A DNA stretch of 64,000 bases from Subtercola boreus (GTDB lineage Bacteria; Actinomycetota; Actinomycetes; Actinomycetales; Microbacteriaceae), in contig NZ_NBXB01000018.1 in assembly GCF_003399635.1 (NCBI RefSeq), positions 1 to 64,000 on the forward strand, in the 5' to 3' direction. Each line of letters starts with the position of its first letter. Position 1 is the stretch's first letter. A program made the translations under genes and the position numbers. Positions 55,033-63,832 of the stretch are shown here, in pieces. The notes beneath the pieces were generated by a model. That model saw only the letters and a list, made by a program, of their open reading frames with translations, did no database searches and was not told the origin of the DNA.

Positions 55033-55914
55033 ATGGGCATCGATCTGCATTTCACCAAAGGCCAGGGCACCGGAAACGACTTCGTACTCTTCTCCGATCC
55101 CGACGGTGAGATCGACCTCACTCCTGCCCAGATCGCGACGCTCTGCGATCGTCACTTCGGGATCGGAGCCGACGGGCTGATCCGCGCCGTTCGGTCGTCG
55201 CGCATTGCCGACGGCGCGCGCTCGCTCGAACTGGATGACGGTGCGGAGTGGTTCATGGACTACCACAATGCCGACGGTTCTGTCGCGGAGATGTGCGGCA
55301 ACGGCATCCGCGTCTTCTCGAAGTTCCTGCTCGACAATTCCCTGGCGACACTCGAGCCGGGCGACACCCTGGTCATCGGCACGCGATCCGGGGTGATCGA
55401 TGTGCAGCGGAACCTCACCGGTTTCCAGGCAGACCTCGGCCGGTGGCGGCTCGAGGGCGGTGAGCCGCTCGTGCGTGCCAAGAACCTCCAGGTCGCCCGC
55501 CCCGGGCTCGGGATCAACGTCGGCAACCCGCATGTCGTCGTCGCCCTCGCCGACGAGGCGGAGCTCGAGTCGGCCGACCTCAGCTTCATCCCGCACGTCG
55601 AACCCGCTCCGGTCGACGGCGCGAACATCGAATTCGTCATCCCCCTCGAACCGCTGGTGCGGAACGGTGTGGGCCACATCCGGATGCGCGTGCATGAGCG
55701 GGGCAGTGGCGAGACACTCTCGTGCGGAACAGGGGCCGTCGCTGCGGCGCTGGCGATCCGGCACTGGGCCGGCGCCGGTGCGCCGAACCAGTGGCGCGTC
55801 GAGGTTCCGGGTGGTGCGGTCGGCGTGCGCATGTACGCGACCGAAGACGGCGAACACGTGTCGCTCTCCGGCCCCGCCGAGCTGGTCTACGAGGGTGACG
55901 TCACGCTGAACTGA
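55033..55914 (+). CDS. dapF: Diaminopimelate epimerase
   Basis: 293 residues. The two catalytic cysteines are Cys88 ([15 protein letters not shown]) and Cys231 ([13 protein letters not shown]). [11 protein letters not shown] at the N-terminus is diagnostic. It converts LL- to meso-diaminopimelate for lysine and peptidoglycan. With dapA at 41764 it is the second pathway enzyme in the window, though not in one operon. The ATG at 55033 is behind a leaderless-type -10. Confidence 0.96.
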   Translation: MGIDLHFTKGQGTGNDFVLFSDPDGEIDLTPAQIATLCDRHFGIGADGLIRAVRSSRIADGARSLELDDGAEWFMDYHNADGSVAEMCGNGIRVFSKFLLDNSLATLEPGDTLVIGTRSGVIDVQRNLTGFQADLGRWRLEGGEPLVRAKNLQVARPGLGINVGNPHVVVALADEAELESADLSFIPHVEPAPVDGANIEFVIPLEPLVRNGVGHIRMRVHERGSGETLSCGTGAVAAALAIRHWAGAGAPNQWRVEVPGGAVGVRMYATEDGEHVSLSGPAELVYEGDVTLN

Positions 55915-55968
55915 GGCGCTCGCGTTGGCGCCGGAGCTGGCCCCAGGGCGCGGCCGCCAGCACCCGAA

Positions 55969-56586
55969 TCACTCGTGCAGGCGTGCCCGAAGCACCCGGT
56001 AGCCCTTGTTCGTGGCCGCCCGGGTCACCTGGAAGCTCGGCGGAAGGGTGTCGTCGAGCCAGCGGTGCAGGGAGTCCGACCCGAGGTTCCGCTGAATGAC
56101 CAGCCACGCATCCGATCCGGGATCCAGGCGCGGCAGCCAGCGGAGCAGCAGCGCGTGCAGTTCGTCTTTGCCGACCCGGATCGGCGGGTTCGACCAGATC
56201 GTCATGAACCGGATGTCATCGGGAACATCGTCGGGCAGTACAGCGTTGACATTGCTGAGGCCGAGCGTGGCGGCGTTGGCCCTCACGAGGTCGAGAGCTC
56301 GCTCGTTGACGTCAACAGCCCACACGGTGGCGTGGGGTGACAACAGAGCGAGAGCCAGAGAGATCGGGCCCCACCCGCAGCCGATGTCGAGAAGGTGGCC
56401 GCCGGGAGGTGGCGACGGAGTGTTCGCGAGCAGAACCTGCGTCCCGGCATCAACTTGGTTGGGGCTGAACACACCGCCGGCGGTCGTGGCGACGAAGTCA
56501 TGACCGGCCAGGCTCACCGGAATCTCCTTCAATCGGAGTTCCGTGGATGGACGTGCAGAGAAGTAGTGCCCGTTGTCCATAGCCAT
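55969..56586 (-). CDS. Class I SAM-dependent methyltransferase, RsmC-like
   Basis: 205 residues. Motif I is LDIGCGWGP (66-74), the acidic motif II lies at AVDVNERAL, and NPPI (133-136) is the motif IV of N-methyltransferases acting on exocyclic amino groups. The small-domain layout FVATTAGGVFSPNQVDAGTQVLL matches the C-terminal catalytic half of RsmC, which methylates G1207 of 16S rRNA. The RsmC N-terminal domain is missing, as in other Gram-positive homologues. The ATG at 56586 has TACATT six bases upstream; a second ATG lies two codons in. Divergent from hflX. Confidence 0.82.
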   Translation of the reverse strand: MAMDNGHYFSARPSTELRLKEIPVSLAGHDFVATTAGGVFSPNQVDAGTQVLLANTPSPPPGGHLLDIGCGWGPISLALALLSPHATVWAVDVNERALDLVRANAATLGLSNVNAVLPDDVPDDIRFMTIWSNPPIRVGKDELHALLLRWLPRLDPGSDAWLVIQRNLGSDSLHRWLDDTLPPSFQVTRAATNKGYRVLRARLHE

Positions 56587-56592
56587 ACAGGG

Positions 56593-56598
56593 AATGTA
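56593..56598 (-). promoter_or_regulatory. -10 box of a probable leaderless promoter (methyltransferase)
   Basis: TACATT on the minus strand, six bases before the ATG at 56586. Confidence 0.5.
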
Positions 56599-56612
56599 GC
56601 AAACGAGAGGTC

Positions 56613-56618
56613 TATCCT
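56613..56618 (+). promoter_or_regulatory. -10 box of a probable leaderless hflX promoter
   Basis: TATCCT, eight bases before the ATG at 56627. The divergent methyltransferase -10 is only 14 bases away, so the two promoters overlap. Confidence 0.45.
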
Positions 56619-56626
56619 TGAAGCCA

Positions 56627-58204
56627 ATGACTGAACACGATTCATCTTTCACCGACGACGCTGGCATCGACGCCGATTCGACCGGTACCGCAGAGACCAG
56701 CACGACCCAGGCGCAGGATGCCGTGGGCCGCGTTCTGGCGCGGGCGGAGGCCCGGTCATCCGGGTACGCCCTGTTCTCACCCGGCAGCGCCCAGGCCCTG
56801 CAGCGCCCGCAGGAGCGTCTGGCCGGGCAGAACCACGACGGCGACCAGGCCGACCTCGCTGACCGACAGGCGCTCCGCCGCGTCGCCGGGCTCTCGACCG
56901 AACTCGAAGACGTCACCGAGGTCGAGTACCGACAGCTCCGACTGGAGAACGTGGTGCTCATCGGCGTCTACACGCAGGGCACACTGACCGACGCAGAGAA
57001 TTCGCTGCACGAGCTCGCCGCCCTCGCCGAGACCGCGGGTGCTGCGGTACTCGACGGGCTCCTGCAGCGTCGGCCGAACCCCGATCCCAGCACGTATTTC
57101 GGCAAGGGCAAAGCCGAAGAGCTCGCCGGCGTAGTGAAGGCGCTCGGCGCCGACACGGTGATCGCCGACAGCGAGCTCGCGCCCAGCCAGCGCCGTGCGC
57201 TCGAAGACATCGTCAAAGTGAAGGTCATCGACCGCACCGCCGTGATCCTCGACATCTTCAGCCAGCACGCAAAGAGCCGGGAGGGCAAGGCGCAGGTCGA
57301 GCTCGCCCAGCTCGAATACCTGCTGCCCCGCCTTCGAGGCTGGGGTGACTCGATGTCCCGCCAGGCCGGTGGGCAGGTCGGTGGCGCCGGCGCAGGCATG
57401 GGGTCCCGTGGACCCGGTGAGACGAAGATCGAGCTCGATCGCCGCCGCATCCACACACGCATGGCACGGCTCCGCAAGCAGATCGCTGCGATGAAGCCCG
57501 CACGCGAGGCGAAGCGTGCCAACCGTAAGCGCAATACGGTGCCGTCCGTGGCGATCGCGGGCTACACGAACGCGGGCAAGTCTTCGCTGCTCAACCGCAT
57601 CACGGGTGCGGGCCTGCTGGTCGAGAACGCGCTGTTCGCGACGCTCGATGCGACTGTGCGGCGCACCCAGACGACGGATGGCCGCGAGTTCACTTTCGTC
57701 GACACCGTCGGTTTCGTGCGGAGCCTGCCCACCCAACTCGTGGAGGCGTTCCGGTCCACCCTCGAGGAGGTCGCCGACGCGGATGTCATCGTGCACGTCG
57801 TCGATGGGTCGCACCCCGACCCCGCGAGCCAGCTCGCCACGGTTCGCGATGTGATCGGTGAGGCAGGGGCGCGCGACATCCCGGAGCTGGTGGTCTTCAA
57901 CAAGAGCGACTTGGTCTCTGAGAGCGACCGGATCGTGCTGCGTGGCCTCGAGCCGCACTCGATCTTCGTCTCGGCTCGCACGGGTGAGGGCATCGACGAG
58001 ATGCTCCGGATGCTCGACGGGATGCTCCCCACGCCGTCGATCGAGGTCGACGTTCTGGTGCCCTACGACCGCGGCGACCTGGTCTCACAGTTGCACGAGC
58101 ACAGCACGGTGCTGAGCACCGACTACGAAGAGGGCGGCACGCACGTGCGTGCACTCGTCACCCCGGAGATCGAATCGCAGCTGCTGGAGTACAGCACGCA
58201 CTAG
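56627..58204 (+). CDS. hflX: GTPase HflX
   Basis: 525 residues. An N-terminal HflX domain (about 95-300) contains LQRRPNPDPSTYFGKGKAEELAGVVKALGADTVIADSELAPSQRRALEDIVKVKVIDRT and the GAGMGSRGPGETKIELDRRRI linker. The G domain starts GYTNAGKSSLLN (about 311-322), with DTVGFVRSLP as G3 and NKSD as G4. HflX splits stalled or hibernating 70S ribosomes. ATG at 56627 is preferred as a leaderless start; TTG at 56618, nine bases upstream with GAGAGG before it, is the alternative. The N-terminal 60 residues are an acidic, Ala-rich extension. Confidence 0.94.
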   Translation: MTEHDSSFTDDAGIDADSTGTAETSTTQAQDAVGRVLARAEARSSGYALFSPGSAQALQRPQERLAGQNHDGDQADLADRQALRRVAGLSTELEDVTEVEYRQLRLENVVLIGVYTQGTLTDAENSLHELAALAETAGAAVLDGLLQRRPNPDPSTYFGKGKAEELAGVVKALGADTVIADSELAPSQRRALEDIVKVKVIDRTAVILDIFSQHAKSREGKAQVELAQLEYLLPRLRGWGDSMSRQAGGQVGGAGAGMGSRGPGETKIELDRRRIHTRMARLRKQIAAMKPAREAKRANRKRNTVPSVAIAGYTNAGKSSLLNRITGAGLLVENALFATLDATVRRTQTTDGREFTFVDTVGFVRSLPTQLVEAFRSTLEEVADADVIVHVVDGSHPDPASQLATVRDVIGEAGARDIPELVVFNKSDLVSESDRIVLRGLEPHSIFVSARTGEGIDEMLRMLDGMLPTPSIEVDVLVPYDRGDLVSQLHEHSTVLSTDYEEGGTHVRALVTPEIESQLLEYSTH

Positions 58205-58222
58205 CCGGGGACACCCCCCGGG

Positions 58223-58267
58223 CAGACGAAAGGCGCCGAACCCTCGCGGGTCGGCGCCTTTCGTCTG
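58223..58267. terminator. Bidirectional terminator between hflX and lexA
   Basis: Perfect 17-bp stem: CAGACGAAAGGCGCCGA (58223-58239) pairs with 58251-58267 around an 11-nt loop. It serves converging hflX and lexA. Confidence 0.88.
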
Positions 58268-58330
58268 TGGTGGAGCGGTCGTACCTGTGGTCGCGCGATG
58301 CCGCACGGCGGGCGGATCACCTGCCTCCAC

Positions 58331-59011
58331 TCACACGGAGCGGAGAACTGCCACGACCTTGCCGAGCACGGTGGCGTAGTCGCCGAGGATCGGTTCGAAG
58401 TTCGTGTTGCGGGGGAGCAGCCAGGTGTGGCCGTCGCGTTGGCGGAAGACCTTCACCGTGGCCTCCTCGTCGAGCATGGCCGCGACGATGTCGCCGTTCT
58501 CGGCGGTGGCCTGCGTTCTGACGACCACCCAGTCACCGTCGCAGATCGCGGCGTCGATCATGGACTCGCCGACGACCTTGAGCATGAAGAGCTCACCCTT
58601 GCCGACCAGCTGGCGTGGGAGGGGGAAGATCTCCTCCACCTGCTGCTCAGCCGTGATCGGGATGCCGGCGGCGATGCGGCCGACGAGCGGCACCAGGGCG
58701 ACGTCGCCGTGTGGTGTCGGGGAGTCGGAGTTCACGCTATCGCTCTTCGGGATGTCGATCAGTACCTCGAGCGCGCGGGGGCGGTTCGGGTCGCGGCGGA
58801 GGTATCCGCTCAGCTCGAGCTGGTTCAGCTGGTGGGTGACGCTCGACAGCGAAGCGAGGCCCACGGCGTCGCCGATCTCACGCATGCTCGGCGGGTAGCC
58901 CTGCGTGCTGACGGCTTCGGAGATCACTTCGAGGATCGCCAGCTGCTTGTCGCTCAGCGACTTTCGCCGACGGGTACCGCCGCGTTCGGCGGGGAGGCGT
59001 TCGCTCGCCAT
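58331..59011 (-). CDS. lexA: SOS repressor LexA
   Basis: 226 residues. The N-terminal winged helix (about 18-80) has [29 protein letters not shown]. The autoproteolysis site is Ala115-Gly116 (GRIAAGIP), with catalytic Ser150 in GESM and Lys187 in ATVKVFR. LexA represses SOS genes until RecA filaments trigger self-cleavage. The ATG at 59011 has AGGAATGAG upstream. Its promoter region carries a likely SOS box and the leader shares a stem-loop with recA. Confidence 0.97.
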   Translation of the reverse strand: MASERLPAERGGTRRRKSLSDKQLAILEVISEAVSTQGYPPSMREIGDAVGLASLSSVTHQLNQLELSGYLRRDPNRPRALEVLIDIPKSDSVNSDSPTPHGDVALVPLVGRIAAGIPITAEQQVEEIFPLPRQLVGKGELFMLKVVGESMIDAAICDGDWVVVRTQATAENGDIVAAMLDEEATVKVFRQRDGHTWLLPRNTNFEPILGDYATVLGKVVAVLRSV

Positions 59012-59027
59012 CGGGTTCTCATTCCTG

Positions 59028-59050
59028 ACGGAGACCCAGTGTCAGTGGGT
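59028..59050 (-). promoter_or_regulatory. Leader stem-loop shared by recA and lexA (lexA copy)
   Basis: On the lexA sense strand: ACCCA-CTGACAC-TGGGT then CTCCGT, 17-39 nt before the start codon and about 41 nt after the predicted transcription start. The arms and CTCCGT tail are identical to the recA leader copy, while the loop is the reverse complement of the recA loop with one change. Confidence 0.5.
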
Positions 59051-59097
59051 GGTGGTTAAGTTCACAGTGCTGGTCGCACACCGACCAGACAATCGAA

Positions 59098-59137
59098 ACT
59101 GTATCGAAAACCGCCCACATTCCAAACACCTGTTCGA
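59098..59137 (-). promoter_or_regulatory. lexA promoter with SOS box
   Basis: On the minus strand TTTGGA (59121-59126) and TACAGT (59098-59103) are 17 bp apart. The plus-strand sequence 59122-59137, CCAAACACCTGTTCGA, matches 13 of 16 bases of the mycobacterial SOS box with a perfect GTTCGA half, and overlaps the -35. This fits LexA autoregulation. Confidence 0.6.
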
Positions 59138-59168
59138 GTGTGTCGCGGTATTCGATACCAGATATTGC

Positions 59169-59200
59169 TTGATTGTTCGAACGTTCGAAGATATATTCGG
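59169..59200 (+). promoter_or_regulatory. SOS promoter of the LysM gene
   Basis: TTGATT (59169-59174) and TATATT (59192-59197) with a 17-bp spacer make a near-consensus promoter. An SOS box (59185-59200, TCGAA-N6-TTCGG) covers the -10. A perfect 14-bp palindrome TTCGAACGTTCGAA (59176-59189) fills the spacer and overlaps the box by five bases. Confidence 0.8.
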
Positions 59201-59208
59201 AACACAGC

Positions 59209-59246
59209 TTCGTATGCGGCACTCCCGGCCGAGTGTCGCATACGAA
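59209..59246 (+). promoter_or_regulatory. 16-bp stem-loop at the predicted 5' end of the LysM mRNA
   Basis: Arms 59209-59224 and 59231-59246 pair with one G-U position around a 6-nt loop CCGGCC. The predicted transcription start (about 59204) is just upstream, so the stem would cap the mRNA. Confidence 0.65.
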
Positions 59247-59296
59247 TCCTGCACCAGTATGAATGCCTCCCCAGGCAGAAGATCCAGGAGATCATC

Positions 59297-59647
59297 ATGA
59301 CTGCACTACAGCTGCACGGCACTCCCGCTCCTCGACTGCGCCTCAGGCTCACTCGGCGCGGGCGCGTCGTGCTGTCGACGGTCGCTGCGCTACCCCTCAT
59401 CGCGGCTCTCGCTGCCTTCGCCGTTCTTGGCGGAGGTTCGGCCATCGCGACGGCCCAGCAGGCACCCGTCGAGTTCAGCTACGTCACCGTGCAGTCCGGC
59501 CAGAGCCTCTGGTCGGTTGCGTCCCAGCTCGACTCGTCGGCCGACACCCGGGACGTCATCGCCGACCTCGTGAGCCTGAACCAGCTCCCGAGCTCTGAAG
59601 TGCAGCCGGGCCAGCGTCTGGCGGTTCCCCTCAAGTACGAGCACTGA
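59297..59647 (+). CDS. LysM-domain membrane protein, probable SOS cell-division inhibitor (YneA/Rv2719c-like)
   Basis: 116 residues. A basic N-terminus (RLRLRLTRRGRV) is followed by one membrane helix (about 23-50) and a C-terminal LysM domain (about 58-114, YVTVQSGQSLWSVASQLDS ... IADLVSLNQLPSSEVQPGQRLAVP) that should bind peptidoglycan outside. Size, topology and divergence from lexA match Bacillus YneA and mycobacterial Rv2719c, SOS-induced proteins that delay division. The upstream SOS promoter supports this. The ATG at 59297 has CCAGGAG upstream; a frame from 59138 reads through the promoter. Division inhibition is inferred from context. Confidence 0.8.
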   Translation: MTALQLHGTPAPRLRLRLTRRGRVVLSTVAALPLIAALAAFAVLGGGSAIATAQQAPVEFSYVTVQSGQSLWSVASQLDSSADTRDVIADLVSLNQLPSSEVQPGQRLAVPLKYEH

Positions 59648-59708
59648 CCCGTTGCGCAGCGGGTATGCTGGCAGTCGGCAGGTCGACGGTGGGCACAGCT
59701 GCTGCCGG

Positions 59709-59714
59709 TAAACT
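59709..59714 (+). promoter_or_regulatory. -10 box of a probable leaderless hisC promoter
   Basis: TAAACT, seven bases before the GTG at 59722. Confidence 0.5.
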
Positions 59715-59721
59715 CGGTCGG

Positions 59722-60843
59722 GTGAGTTCTCTAGCCGATCTGCCCATCCGTGACGATCTCCGGGGGCTGACGCCCTATGGGGCACCCGAGCTCAAGGTCA
59801 GGGTGGCCCTGAACGTCAACGAGAACACGCACCCCATCCCGGAAGATGTGGCCCGCTCCATCATCGAGGCAGTCGCCCTCGAACTGCGCACGGTCAACCG
59901 GTACCCCGACCGAGAGTTCCTGAAGCTCCGCGACAGCCTGGCGGGCTACCTGAACGCCACGCTCGTCGAGGAGTCGGCGACGGCGGGTCTGCCGTTCGCC
60001 GAGCTGACTCGCGACAACATCTGGGCCGCGAACGGCTCGAACGAGATCCTCCAGCAGATACTGCAGGCCTTCGGCGGGCCTGGGCGCTCAGTGCTCGGCT
60101 TTCCGCCCACCTATTCGATGCACCCGATCATCGCGGCGGGCACCGGTACGGAGTGGATCGCCGGCGTCCGCGACGAGAACTTCGAGATCTCGCCCCAGAC
60201 AGCCGTCGACTGGGTCGAGCGCACCAACCCCGATCTGGTCTTCTTCTGCGCGCCGAACAACCCCACGGGCACACCTCTCTCACTCGAGACGATCGCCGCC
60301 GCCTACGACGCCACCGACAAGATCGTCGTCGTCGACGAGGCCTACGCCGAGTTCGGCCCCTCCGGCGAACCCACAGCGCTCTCGCTGCTCGACGGGCGAC
60401 CGCGCCTCATCGTCTCCCGCACCATGAGCAAAGCCTTCGCCTTCGCGGGTGCGCGGCTCGGCTACCTCGCTGCAGATCCCGCCATCAGCGACGCCCTGCG
60501 CCTGGTGCGGCTGCCGTACCACCTCTCCGCCCTCACCCAGGCCGCTGCATCCGCGGCTCTGGCCCACGCGCCGGAGATGCTCGCGATGGTCGACGACATC
60601 AAGTCGCAACGTGATCGCATGGCCAAGCGCTTGGCCGAGCTCGGCTACAGCCCCTCCGAGAGCACCTCGAACTTCATCCTCTTCGGCGGAGTTCCCGATC
60701 CGCACCGTATGTTCGAGCAGCTCCTCGAGCGCGAGATCATCATCCGGGACCTCGGCATCCCGAACCACCTTCGCGTGAGCGCCGGCACTGAGGCGGAGAC
60801 GACCGCGTTCCTCGAGGCGATGGACGAGATCACCCCCCGGTAG
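59722..60843 (+). CDS. hisC: Histidinol-phosphate aminotransferase
   Basis: 373 residues, PLP fold type [15 protein letters not shown] near the start, [40 protein letters not shown] and the Schiff-base Lys237 in [18 protein letters not shown] are HisC positions. It converts imidazole acetol phosphate to histidinol phosphate. GTG at 59722 is chosen from the leaderless -10 and because homology begins there; a longer frame opens at 59665. It starts the hisC-hisB-hisH-hisA group. The histidinol dehydrogenase gene hisD is not in the window. Confidence 0.93.
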   Translation: MSSLADLPIRDDLRGLTPYGAPELKVRVALNVNENTHPIPEDVARSIIEAVALELRTVNRYPDREFLKLRDSLAGYLNATLVEESATAGLPFAELTRDNIWAANGSNEILQQILQAFGGPGRSVLGFPPTYSMHPIIAAGTGTEWIAGVRDENFEISPQTAVDWVERTNPDLVFFCAPNNPTGTPLSLETIAAAYDATDKIVVVDEAYAEFGPSGEPTALSLLDGRPRLIVSRTMSKAFAFAGARLGYLAADPAISDALRLVRLPYHLSALTQAAASAALAHAPEMLAMVDDIKSQRDRMAKRLAELGYSPSESTSNFILFGGVPDPHRMFEQLLEREIIIRDLGIPNHLRVSAGTEAETTAFLEAMDEITPR

Positions 60844-60846
60844 ACT
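60841..60846 (+). promoter_or_regulatory. -10 box before hisB, overlapping the hisC stop codon
   Basis: TAGACT, seven bases before the hisB ATG. Its first three bases are the hisC stop codon TAG. Confidence 0.4.
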
Positions 60847-60853
60847 TTTTGGC

Positions 60854-61462
60854 ATGTCGACCGAACCGCGCACAGCCCACCTCACCCGCGAGACCAGCGA
60901 ATCGAGCATCGAGCTCTCGCTGAACCTCGACGGAACGGGTGTGTCGAACATCGACACCAGCGTGCCGTTCTACAACCACATGCTGACAGCCTTCGCCAAG
61001 CACTCGCTCACCGACCTCACCGTGAAGGCGACGGGCGACACCGACATCGACGTGCACCACACCGTCGAGGACATCGGGATCGTGCTCGGCCAGGCCATCC
61101 GCCAGGCCCTCGGCGATAAGAGTGGCATCTCCCGATTCGGCGATGCACTCGTTCCCCTCGACGAGGCCCTCGTCCAGGCTGTCGTGGACATCTCGGGTCG
61201 ACCCTTCCTCGTGCACAGCGGCGAGCCCGCGGGCTTCGAGTTCCACCTCATCGGCGGCCACTTCACCGGGTCGATGGTTCGTCACGTCTTCGAGGCGATC
61301 ACCTTCCACGCCGGACTGACCGTGCACATCACCGTGCTCGGGGGCCGAGACCCGCACCACATCGCCGAGGCCGAGTTCAAGGCGTTCGCGCGGGCGTTCC
61401 GGCTCGCCAAGCAGCTCGACCCGGCGGTCTTCGGCATCCCGTCGACCAAGGGTGCGCTGTGA
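60854..61462 (+). CDS. hisB: Imidazoleglycerol-phosphate dehydratase
   Basis: 202 residues, the monofunctional IGPD form without the phosphatase domain of E. coli HisB. Metal-binding blocks are visible: [30 protein letters not shown], and later [16 protein letters not shown] and [16 protein letters not shown]. It dehydrates imidazole glycerol phosphate. The stop overlaps the hisH GTG (GTGA at 61459-61462). Confidence 0.96.
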   Translation: MSTEPRTAHLTRETSESSIELSLNLDGTGVSNIDTSVPFYNHMLTAFAKHSLTDLTVKATGDTDIDVHHTVEDIGIVLGQAIRQALGDKSGISRFGDALVPLDEALVQAVVDISGRPFLVHSGEPAGFEFHLIGGHFTGSMVRHVFEAITFHAGLTVHITVLGGRDPHHIAEAEFKAFARAFRLAKQLDPAVFGIPSTKGAL

Positions 61463-62091
61463 CGCCGAAGAGCGTGGTCGTGTTCGACTACGGCAGCGGC
61501 AACGTGCACTCGGCCGTCAAGGCGCTCGAGAAGGTGGGGGCATCCGTCGAGCTGACGGGTGACCGCAGGCGCGCGGCCGACGCCGATGGGCTGTTCGTGC
61601 CCGGGGTGGGAGCGTTCAGCGCGGTGATTGCTGCTCTGGAAGCCGTGCGTGGAGGCGACCTCATCGACAAGCGACTTGCCGGGGGGCGTCCGGTGCTGGG
61701 CGTCTGCGTCGGCATGCAGGTGCTCTTCTCCCGCGGAATCGAGCGCGGCATCGACAGGGAGGGCCTCGGCGAGTGGCCGGGCACGGTCTCCGAGCTGAAG
61801 GCGGATGTCCTGCCGCACATGGGCTGGAACACCGTGCGTGCACCCGAGTCGTCGCGCCTGTTCGCGGGCATCGCCGACGAGCGCTTCTACTTCGTGCACT
61901 CCAATGCGGCCCAGCAGTGGGATCTCGAGGTGCAGCCGCCGCTGCCCGCTGCCTCTGTGACGTGGGCCGACCACGGCGGCGAATTCATCGCGGCCGTCGA
62001 GAACGGCCCGCTCTCCGCCACCCAGTTCCACCCCGAGAAATCCGGAGACGCAGGCATGCACCTCCTCGAGAACTGGCTGGCCACCCTCTAG
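61459..62091 (+). CDS. hisH: Imidazole glycerol phosphate synthase, glutaminase subunit
   Basis: 210 residues in the class I glutamine amidotransferase family. The catalytic triad is Cys83 ([10 protein letters not shown]), His191 and Glu193 (FHPEKSG). HisH provides ammonia to HisF, which is not in the window. The start is GTG at 61459, overlapping hisB. A family hairpin lies downstream, before hisA. Confidence 0.95.
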   Translation: MTPKSVVVFDYGSGNVHSAVKALEKVGASVELTGDRRRAADADGLFVPGVGAFSAVIAALEAVRGGDLIDKRLAGGRPVLGVCVGMQVLFSRGIERGIDREGLGEWPGTVSELKADVLPHMGWNTVRAPESSRLFAGIADERFYFVHSNAAQQWDLEVQPPLPAASVTWADHGGEFIAAVENGPLSATQFHPEKSGDAGMHLLENWLATL

Positions 62092-62150
62092 CCCTGCCCG
62101 CCCGGCCACCCCCGACCCACCAGCATCCCCGACCCACCTCCCGCTCGCCC

Positions 62151-62213
62151 GATCGAGTCGGGAGTTCCGGTCGCTCAGGCGGTCTCAATCCGACTGAAAC
62201 TCCTGACTCGATC
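62151..62213. repeat. 23-bp inverted repeat with 17-nt loop (family element 3)
   Basis: The left arm 62151-62173 and right arm 62191-62213 pair with three imperfect positions, two of them G-U; the loop is 17 nt. The arm core GGGAGTT-C-CGGTCG resembles element 1. It lies within the his cluster, between hisH and hisA. Confidence 0.82.
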
Positions 62214-62235
62214 CATATTGCACCGAAGGAAAGCC

Positions 62236-62979
62236 ATGACCGACACTGCTGCCCCCGCGCTTGAACTGCTTCCCGCGGTCGACATCTCCAACGGTCAGGC
62301 GGTGCGCCTCACCCAAGGGCAGGCCGGCACGGAGACGAACCACGGCGACCCGGCCGACGCCGCAGCAGACTGGGTGGCACAGGGCGCCGAGTGGATCCAT
62401 CTTGTCGACCTCGACGCCGCCTTCGGGCGGGGCAGCAACGTCGATGTCATCCGGAGGGTCATCGCCGAGGCCAAGGACATCAAGATCGAGCTCTCCGGCG
62501 GCATCCGCGACGATGCCTCCCTCGAGAACGCCCTCGCCAGCGGCGCCACGCGCATCAACCTCGGCACGGCCGCTCTCGAGAATCCCGACTGGGCGGCGAA
62601 GGCCATCGCCCGCTACGGTGATGCGATCGCCGTAGGTCTGGATGTTCGGGGCACGACGCTCGCGGCCCGCGGCTGGACCGAAGACGGGGGAGACCTCTGG
62701 GAGGTCCTGGCGCGACTCGAAGACGCGGGCTGTGCGCGTTACGTCGTGACCGACGTCACCAAGGACGGCACCCTGAAGGGCCCGAACGTCGATCTCCTCC
62801 GCCAGGTGATGGAGCGCACCGACAAGCCGGTTGTGGCCTCTGGCGGCATATCGAGCCTCGACGACCTCATCGAACTGCGCGAGCTCGTGCCCGCAGGCCT
62901 CGAGGGTGCGATCGTCGGGCGCGCACTCTATGCCGGCGCCTTCACGCTGGTCGAGGCGCTGGCGGTCGCCTCCGAGTGA
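62236..62979 (+). CDS. hisA: Phosphoribosyl isomerase (HisA; PriA type likely)
   Basis: 247 residues, a (beta/alpha)8 barrel. [18 protein letters not shown] carries Asp16 and Arg24; [14 protein letters not shown] carries Asp173, equivalent to the second catalytic Asp. [15 protein letters not shown] and [12 protein letters not shown] are phosphate-binding blocks. In actinobacteria this enzyme is often PriA, which also does the TrpF reaction of tryptophan synthesis; sequence alone does not prove this here. The ATG at 62236 has GAAGGA before it. The stop overlaps the next GTG. Confidence 0.94.
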   Translation: MTDTAAPALELLPAVDISNGQAVRLTQGQAGTETNHGDPADAAADWVAQGAEWIHLVDLDAAFGRGSNVDVIRRVIAEAKDIKIELSGGIRDDASLENALASGATRINLGTAALENPDWAAKAIARYGDAIAVGLDVRGTTLAARGWTEDGGDLWEVLARLEDAGCARYVVTDVTKDGTLKGPNVDLLRQVMERTDKPVVASGGISSLDDLIELRELVPAGLEGAIVGRALYAGAFTLVEALAVASE

Positions 62980-63788
62980 CGGATGCCCTGACCCCCGCCG
63001 ACTCGGCCGGACAGCCCTGGGCCGGTCGAACCTTCGCCTCGCATCCCACCACTTTCGCCGGCGACGACGGAGCGGCACCGGAACTCCTCGTGACAGCGTT
63101 GAACCGATTCCACGCGCTGGCGGGGTCGCCCCTCACCGCCGAGGCGAGCTCCGATCTCCTTTCGGCCCAGGCCGCCGTGATCGAGGCTGTGCGGGATGCC
63201 CGGCTCCTCGTTCCGCTCCTGGCGCACGCCGGCGAAACAGGCATCGACGAGCACGGACGCACCGTCGACAAGACCCAGGAGCTCTCGATCGTCACGGTGA
63301 AGGCGCCGGACGGCCGCGCCGTGCAGCCCGCCTTCACCTCGACCGAGGCGATGGCCCGCTGGAACCCGAAAGCACGCCCCATCCCGACGGCCGCGCGCCG
63401 GGTCGCCCTCGCCGCCGCCAGCGAGGGCACCGACCTGATCATCCTCGATCCGACCTCGCCGACCGAGTTCGTGCTCCGGCGCCCGGCTGTCTGGGCGATC
63501 GCCCAGGCGACGCCGTGGGTGTCTCCCCTCGGAGACACCGGTGTCGCCGAGGCGTTCGCTCGCTCGCTGACGGGGAAGCGCGACATCCAGAGTCTCCACC
63601 TGCGGGCGGGCGACCCGGGGGCACGGCTCGTCGGCACCGAGGTGATCGTCGAGCTCACCCTCGTGCCGGGCCTTGACCGCGACCGACTCGCCGCGCTTAT
63701 CGCGGCCCTCCAGCAGAACTGGTCGGACAGTGAGATCATCGCAGGCGCCGTCGACTCGCTGTCACTGAAGCTGCTGCAAGGTTCCTGA
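62976..63788 (+). CDS. SseB family protein
   Basis: 270 residues. The SseB N-terminal domain pattern runs from [11 protein letters not shown] through [31 protein letters not shown] to [28 protein letters not shown]-terminal segment of about 80 residues follows. The molecular role is unknown. Actinobacterial SseB genes commonly follow hisA, as here, with a GTGA overlap at 62976-62979, so it is probably part of the his operon. Confidence 0.82.
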   Translation: MTDALTPADSAGQPWAGRTFASHPTTFAGDDGAAPELLVTALNRFHALAGSPLTAEASSDLLSAQAAVIEAVRDARLLVPLLAHAGETGIDEHGRTVDKTQELSIVTVKAPDGRAVQPAFTSTEAMARWNPKARPIPTAARRVALAAASEGTDLIILDPTSPTEFVLRRPAVWAIAQATPWVSPLGDTGVAEAFARSLTGKRDIQSLHLRAGDPGARLVGTEVIVELTLVPGLDRDRLAALIAALQQNWSDSEIIAGAVDSLSLKLLQGS

Positions 63789-63832
63789 GCCGCAAGCCGC
63801 AAGCCGCAGGCCGCGCGATCACCGGTGCACCT

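Noticed and set aside
59093-59108. TCGAA-N6-TCGAA as another LexA site
   Set aside because: The TCGAA copies are direct, not inverted, and do not fit the 16-bp dyad spacing.
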